Shown piece after piece: positions 59,770 to 64,000 of a stretch of 64,000 nt of DNA; position 1 is the first letter of the stretch; each line of letters begins with the position of its first letter. The position numbers were made by a program, and so were the translations under genes. The stretch is from Acidobacteriaceae bacterium (GTDB lineage Bacteria; Acidobacteriota; Terriglobia; Terriglobales; Acidobacteriaceae), in assembly GCA_003134995.1 (NCBI GenBank), contig PLDC01000029.1, positions 245,662 to 309,661 of the forward strand, read 5' to 3'. The notes below the pieces were generated by a model. It was not told the DNA's origin, did not search any database, and worked only from the letters and a program-made list of their open reading frames with translations.

Positions 59770-60004
59770 GAAGTACACCCCCACGCTTCCGGGGAGGCTG
59801 CGTGGGGGTCCCGGGCGACGTTCAGGCGAGGGGTCTCAATCCCGCCTAACTATCTACTCTTTAGTACGCGCCCGCATCCTGCAAAGTTCCACTACCTTGA
59901 TTGCTTCTTTAGACGACCGGAAGGCGAAAAAGTTATCTGCGGGATTTATTGGGGGGTGCGTGCGGTTTGCAGACTGGCGCGGCGGAATGGCTTGTTCTGA
60001 GCCG

Positions 60005-60343
60005 TCAGAATTCGAAATATCCAGCGGCGCGTGCTGAGGGTTGCGGGCCGTCGGTGCCGGTCGCCGGCAGCAATCCTAAGACGCCACTCAGACTCTCCCA
60101 TGCAGCCTGGTTCAACGCTGGGTCTGAACCGACGAGGTCGCGAATCATATCCCAGGCGGCCATGTTGAGCGCCCCCTCGGGCGGCGGTCCCATAGCGAGC
60201 GAGACTGCGCATTGCGGACAGAAAGAGATGCGATGCGCCGCCGACTTCTGCCGCGGCCTTATTCCCACCGTCTGAGCGAACATATACAGCGCAACGGATT
60301 TATGCCCCGGTTCGAGTTCGCGATTGCAGCGAAGGCAATGCAT
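60005..60343 (-). CDS. Zinc-ribbon protein of unknown function
   Basis: 112 aa. The start is fixed at ATG ending at 60343, where GGAG stands 4-5 nt upstream. CxxC pairs MHCLRCNREL and FCPQCAVSL form a likely zinc ribbon. The C-terminal half is helical and hydrophobic (LNMAAWDMIRDLVGSDPALNQAAWESLSG). A much longer open frame exists upstream but it runs antisense through the NUDIX gene and has no ribosome site. Confidence 0.65.
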   Translation of the reverse strand: MHCLRCNRELEPGHKSVALYMFAQTVGIRPRQKSAAHRISFCPQCAVSLAMGPPPEGALNMAAWDMIRDLVGSDPALNQAAWESLSGVLGLLPATGTDGPQPSARAAGYFEF

Positions 60344-60517
60344 GTTCTCCAAGAGCTTCTCCTGGCGGCGGATTGCGGATGATGAAAGTAAATACTGTCT
60401 TCGCGGCCAGTGAGATGCAAGTATGTAGAAAGATACGGGCGAGACTCTCATGATCGCCATGACAAACTTTCGCCAGTCGAGAACCAAGTTGTGATCTAGG
60501 CAGAAGCGGATGCAATC

Positions 60518-61396
60518 ATGCACTCTGATGCGATGAGTAACAATAGCGGGAATGCTCGGAATTTGCAGTTGGTTGGCGTCCGTTCCACGACTCACACGCG
60601 CCGGTCGTCGGACAGGTTCGTTCGATTGTCGCAACTCCGCAAATTGAGCGAATGCGAACAGGTGGCCGCGGTTTGCTACCGGATGCGGGACACTACGATC
60701 GAGTTCCTGCTGGTTCGCACCCGCGGCGCCGGCCGCTGGACTTTTCCCAAGGGCAGCGCGGAACCAGGGCTCACGCATGCGCAGGCTGCGGCGTTGGAAG
60801 CGTTCGAGGAAGCGGGAGTTCATGGCCGCATCGAAGAAGGTTCGTTCGCGAGCTATCGCCGCAGGCCGATCGAGGGGAAGGATCGTACTTCGAGATCTAG
60901 CGGGAAGCGAGTTGCCGTCAGTGCTTTTCTCTGCGAGGTGTTGCGCCTCAGTCCGCCGCAGGAGTCGAAGCGAGACCGCACTTGGTTTTCTGCCGAGGAA
61001 GCGCAGAGGAGATTGCGCCAGGGGCGTGAAAATGCTGACGGGGCAGAGTTCGCGCGCGTGATCAACCGGGCAGTAGCCCGCATTCAGCAAATGCCCGGCA
61101 GGATCGGAGTCGTAAACGACGCTGCGCTGGCCGATACCCCGCAACAGAATCGACTACGACTGAGCACCCTCCAAAAAGATTCGCTGCAGAAAGTGCAGGT
61201 CGATTTTGCCGAAGCTTATGGCTCTGAGCGAGTACTCACTCCGCACATCCGCCGCCAGTCCCGCGACACGCGCCTTTCCGCGGCCTCTATCATCGACGTT
61301 CATTCCCGCGAGGTCCCGCCGTGTGAGATTCTGGAATTCGACCGGACGCGGGAGAAGAAATCCAAAGCTCTAGTAGCCGGTTCAAAAATCGGCTGA
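60518..61396 (+). CDS. NUDIX hydrolase with long C-terminal extension
   Basis: 292 aa. NUDIX box at about 85-105 (GLTHAQAAALEAFEEAGV, fitting G-x5-E-x7-xEx2EEAGV). Adjacent typical blocks are VCYRMRDTTIEFLLVRTRGAGRWTFPKGS before it and VSAFLCEVLR after it. NUDIX enzymes cleave nucleoside diphosphates linked to another moiety. About 130 residues of low-complexity, Arg/Gln-rich sequence follow the fold (VINRAVARIQQMPG..., KIG end) with no recognised domain. Start at ATG 60518 is uncertain; ATG 60533 is possible. Convergent with the zinc-ribbon gene is not the case: it is divergent. Confidence 0.85.
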   Translation: MHSDAMSNNSGNARNLQLVGVRSTTHTRRSSDRFVRLSQLRKLSECEQVAAVCYRMRDTTIEFLLVRTRGAGRWTFPKGSAEPGLTHAQAAALEAFEEAGVHGRIEEGSFASYRRRPIEGKDRTSRSSGKRVAVSAFLCEVLRLSPPQESKRDRTWFSAEEAQRRLRQGRENADGAEFARVINRAVARIQQMPGRIGVVNDAALADTPQQNRLRLSTLQKDSLQKVQVDFAEAYGSERVLTPHIRRQSRDTRLSAASIIDVHSREVPPCEILEFDRTREKKSKALVAGSKIG

Positions 61397-61418
61397 CCGA
61401 TCTCGTCCGCCTCAACCT

Positions 61419-63488
61419 CTATTCTTTGTTCTTGGGCCGCTCGTAGGCCTTGGCCAGATACTTGCGCGCTTCTTCGAGAGCGGCGAACGTGTCGTCGTTG
61501 GTCTGAATGGCCTGCCGGTACTCATTGATGGCGCGCTCGCGCTGACCGGTAACGTCGAAGATCTTGCCGAGCTGGATATGGCTCCAAACCTCCGTCCAGC
61601 GCGGTTCGCCGTTGCCGTTGATGGAAGATCGATAAGAGTTCGCCGCAGCCTGATAGTTCCTCTGCAGGAAGAAAATTTCCGCGATGCGGTAGTGAGCCAG
61701 GGAGCTGTTCTTGTTCTGGTCAAGCGCTTTATTGAACTCGCCGAGCGCTCCCGACAGGTCGCCCTGCTGCTGCAGCGCCATACCGCGCAGAATCGAAGAA
61801 CGCAGCTTCACGTCGGAATTATTGGTGAGTACGTGATGGTCGGGATCAACGACGATGCGCCGCGGCCGTCCGAAGGTTTCGATGGCGAACGGTGAGCTGG
61901 TGCCGACTACATCAAGCCTCTTGTCTTCTGTTTTGCCGTCGGTGTCAATGCGCAGATCGACGGGCATGCGGAAAAGATCGAGATCCTGAGAGATCTCACC
62001 CGTCACGCGGAAGCCCGGGCTCTTCGCGTCTTTCGACGCGGCCCCGCCCAGACGATAGACCGAGTACTTCACCTTAAATTCCGGAGCGCCGGTGGAATCG
62101 AGCCATTGGGAAAAGAACCATGTGAGTTGATCGCCGTAATATTTCTCGGCAATGGCTTTGAAGTCGTCCATGGTGGCCGATTTGCCGGCGTAAGTCTCGG
62201 CAAACTCGCGCATGGCCTTGAGATACTTTTCCTGGCCCAGCACCCAGCGCAGCATGTGCAAGATCATCGCGCCTTTGTCGGTGACGAGCGACTGAAATTC
62301 GGTGGAGAAAGAGTCGAGCTTGCTGACACTCGAGAGCGGAACGGTATCGTAGGCCAGCGCGCCCACCGACATGTCTTTTACTGCTTCCTCAAGGCCGGCT
62401 GCGCCCGCCGCGCTTTCCACATACATGGCTTCGGAATAGCGGGAAAATCCATCGACCAGCCACCAATCATCTTTTGTAGCCGGACTAACCGAAGCACCCC
62501 ACCATTGATGCGCGATCGCATTGGCCAACAGCCGGTAATTAGTTTTCTCAGTAATCGAAGGGCTGGCGATGCCGGCTATCTCTGGACCCCAGGCGTAGGG
62601 AACCGTGTCGCCCGGCAGCTCCACCACGTTTAGCTTTTGCGATAGCGGAGTTCCGTACAGCGTGATGAAGTAAGTAAATTCCTGCACCGCGGTGGTCGTG
62701 TATTCGGGAGCCAGCGCCTGATGGGTCGGCTTGAAATAAACGTGCAGGTCCATTCCGGCTTCGTCGCTCTTGTATTCCTTGAAGCTGCCCACGACGATGG
62801 TGCCGGGGAAACTCGGCTTCGTATAGGCGAACGTAAATGTCTTGGTAGGGAGGCCGTTGGTGTTGGGTTTTTTCGAAGGCGGATTATCGGAAGTCGTGGC
62901 CTTTCCACTTCCAATCACAAGCATGTGCGAAGGAACAGTCACGCTGATGGTCGAAGTAAAGCGGTTCATTCCGTAACCACTCACTGGGAACCAGCGCCCG
63001 GCATACAGCAGATAGCTCGTGTCGTCGCCAACATAGGCCAGCTTAAGGCCGGGAACCGGGCTGTCGTCGGCGGTTTCGAGCTGGCCTTCGTATTCGAAGG
63101 TGAGTGTTGTGGAGGCGTCCCTGGCAAGTCCTGCAGGCAACGGTACGCGGATGGTCGAATCCTGCGTGACGCGCTCGGCGGAGAGCGGCTGGTTCTGGTC
63201 GTCCAGAACCCGGGTAACGCGCAGGTTGTTGTGCAGCTCGAAGACGGCGACGCTGATATCCTGAAGCGCGGTGAACTTTACCTTCGCCCGCGCCGAAATC
63301 TGATGCAGATGAGGCGTGAGTTCAACCTCGATCTGGTAATCGTCCACGCGCAGGTGCGTCTTCTCGGCAGCCCGCGACGGGATCGCGACCAAAGCCAATA
63401 GCAGCAGGGTAAGGGAACTCGACAGGACGCTCGGGACGCGCCGAAGGCGAATCAGCATTAAGGAGAGTCTCCGGAAATGGCTAACCAT
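61419..63488 (-). CDS. M1-peptidase-like secreted protein with degraded active site and TPRs
   Basis: 689-aa exported protein with an M1 aminopeptidase fold: signal peptide (cleavage near SRAAEK), N-terminal saddle domain to about 210, catalytic-type domain about 220-480 and a C-terminal TPR/helical segment at about 560-689 (GALGEFNKALDQNKNSSLAHYRIAEIFFLQ in blocks). The expected HExxH zinc site reads LANAIAHQWWG, so the first His and the catalytic Glu are replaced. The expected WLNEGFA reads WWLVDGFSRYSEAMY, where the third ligand Glu is Asp. It is therefore probably not a normal zinc peptidase. The start at 63488 has no strong ribosome site; ATG ending at 63458 with GGAG 10 nt upstream is an alternative. 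Confidence 0.88.
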   Translation of the reverse strand: MVSHFRRLSLMLIRLRRVPSVLSSSLTLLLLALVAIPSRAAEKTHLRVDDYQIEVELTPHLHQISARAKVKFTALQDISVAVFELHNNLRVTRVLDDQNQPLSAERVTQDSTIRVPLPAGLARDASTTLTFEYEGQLETADDSPVPGLKLAYVGDDTSYLLYAGRWFPVSGYGMNRFTSTISVTVPSHMLVIGSGKATTSDNPPSKKPNTNGLPTKTFTFAYTKPSFPGTIVVGSFKEYKSDEAGMDLHVYFKPTHQALAPEYTTTAVQEFTYFITLYGTPLSQKLNVVELPGDTVPYAWGPEIAGIASPSITEKTNYRLLANAIAHQWWGASVSPATKDDWWLVDGFSRYSEAMYVESAAGAAGLEEAVKDMSVGALAYDTVPLSSVSKLDSFSTEFQSLVTDKGAMILHMLRWVLGQEKYLKAMREFAETYAGKSATMDDFKAIAEKYYGDQLTWFFSQWLDSTGAPEFKVKYSVYRLGGAASKDAKSPGFRVTGEISQDLDLFRMPVDLRIDTDGKTEDKRLDVVGTSSPFAIETFGRPRRIVVDPDHHVLTNNSDVKLRSSILRGMALQQQGDLSGALGEFNKALDQNKNSSLAHYRIAEIFFLQRNYQAAANSYRSSINGNGEPRWTEVWSHIQLGKIFDVTGQRERAINEYRQAIQTNDDTFAALEEARKYLAKAYERPKNKE

Positions 63489-63852
63489 TCCCTATGATGA
63501 AGATTCTCACCTAAAAGATGCTGGGAGCACAAGGCTTAGCGGTTTTTTGAAGATGCCGGATTTCCCGCGCTGCCCGTCAAATGCCACGAATCAGAGATGT
63601 CTCCAGACCCCCGAGTGACAGGAAGTGTCAAAGCTCGACGACACATTCTGCCACCAGCGGCGTGGAGAAAACTTCGGGTCGGAACCATAGTTTGCCCTCG
63701 TACTGAAAACAAGCGGAGTAGCCGGAACTCAGACCCGAACCGACGTAACCAGGGGTTTGGTCTTGCAGGTGCCAATATCAATCCCGACTGGGCACAAAAT
63801 CATCACCATGACCAGCATGAAATCGAATTCAAAGACAAGGGGAAATAAAGAG
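63489..63852. other. Intergenic region between M1-like gene and pilin gene
   Basis: 364 bp between divergent genes, so it should hold promoters for both. I see no strong promoter, gene or repeat. The last 20 nt hold an A/G-rich leader with AAGGGGAAATAAAGAG before the pilin ATG. Confidence 0.4.
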
Positions 63853-64000
63853 ATGCGGAAACAACAGAAGGGTTTCTCACTGATTGAGCTGCTGATCGTG
63901 GTTGCCATCATCCTGATCATCGCAGCTATCGCCATTCCTAACCTTATGCGCGCCCGTATGGCGGCCAACGATTCGTCTGCGGCTGCTTCCGAGCACACCA
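63853..64000 (+). CDS. Type IV pilin / pseudopilin (3' end outside window)
   Basis: First 49 codons of a type IV pilin-like prepilin, inner-membrane then assembled into a pilus or pseudopilus. A short positively charged leader (MRKQQKG) is cut before Phe+1 by a prepilin peptidase. The mature N-terminus FSLIELLIVVAIILIIAAIAIPNL has the invariant Glu at +5 and the hydrophobic helix, then the MRARMAANDSSAA linker. AAGGGG lies upstream of the ATG. PilA and the pseudopilin GspG cannot be separated without the C-terminus, but the MRAR...N pattern is common in acidobacterial PilA. Truncated by the window edge. Confidence 0.9.
   Translation, partial: MRKQQKGFSLIELLIVVAIILIIAAIAIPNLMRARMAANDSSAAASEHT

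Noticed and set aside
60344..61144. Upstream extension of the zinc-ribbon protein
   Set aside because: It runs antisense across the NUDIX box, lacks a ribosome site and its composition is unlike the neighbours. The ATG ending at 60343 has a good ribosome site.

Overview
The window looks like a chromosomal segment of a soil or sediment acidobacterium, near Koribacter or Sulfotelmatobacter. This is an inference from gene content: a GWxTD-domain protein, an Oar-like TonB-dependent receptor with a carboxypeptidase-like N-terminal domain, several CRTAC1-type FG-GAP/ASPIC-UnbV proteins, a choice-of-anchor D beta-helix protein, and many small intergenic repeats. There is no rRNA, CRISPR array, prophage or transposase gene. 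One tRNA gene, tRNA-Lys(CTT), is present.

Layout. 1-2.2 kb: the end of a MacAB-type efflux locus (ATPase running off the left edge, plus adaptor). 2.6-11.5 kb: envelope block with the GWxTD protein, a carboxypeptidase-like domain protein, the Oar-like receptor and a TPR protein. 11.6-20.7 kb: PilZ protein, small conserved protein, tRNA-Lys, YegD-like Hsp70, large secreted beta-helix protein, membrane metallophosphoesterase and a secreted protein of unknown function. 20.7-26.9 kb: nutrient and housekeeping genes, with divergent AtoE-like and CstA transporters, an AlkZ-like winged-helix glycosylase and PncB. 27.3-40.9 kb: CRTAC1/cytochrome region. One CRTAC1 protein is followed by an unrelated stretch (secreted protein, MFS sugar porter, rhodanese, pseudouridine synthase). 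Then comes a co-directional trio: a membrane pentaheme cytochrome c with TPRs, a CRTAC1 protein translationally coupled to it, and a giant TPR-FG-GAP-ASPIC protein.

40.9-47.8 kb: ParE/RHH toxin-antitoxin pair, APC permease, VOC protein, a structured non-coding region, PpiD/SurA-like isomerase and MalQ. 48-51.2 kb: a two-gene ABC importer (ATPase with AAA-associated C-terminal domain, and a fused double permease) with no binding protein beside it. 51.3-57 kb: hemerythrin, HAD phosphatase, 3-hydroxyacyl-CoA dehydrogenase, MidA-like methyltransferase, small unknowns and a YefM/YoeB pair. 57-60 kb: two MacB/FtsX permeases. 60-64 kb: zinc-ribbon protein, NUDIX hydrolase, an M1-peptidase-like protein with a degraded active site, and the start of a type IV pilin gene.

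The most unusual layer is repetitive DNA. The window holds two copies of a 102-bp element with 31-bp terminal inverted repeats, plus relatives. It holds at least six arrays of different 7-bp tandem repeats and two 8-bp arrays. It also holds palindromic elements of the intergenic type that sit in frame inside protein-coding genes (40294-40389 and about 54735-54784) or supply the 3' ends and stop codons of genes (about 35535-35590, 53985-54017, 57037-57080). This resembles the in-frame palindromic elements known from Rickettsia and is the best candidate here for something undescribed.
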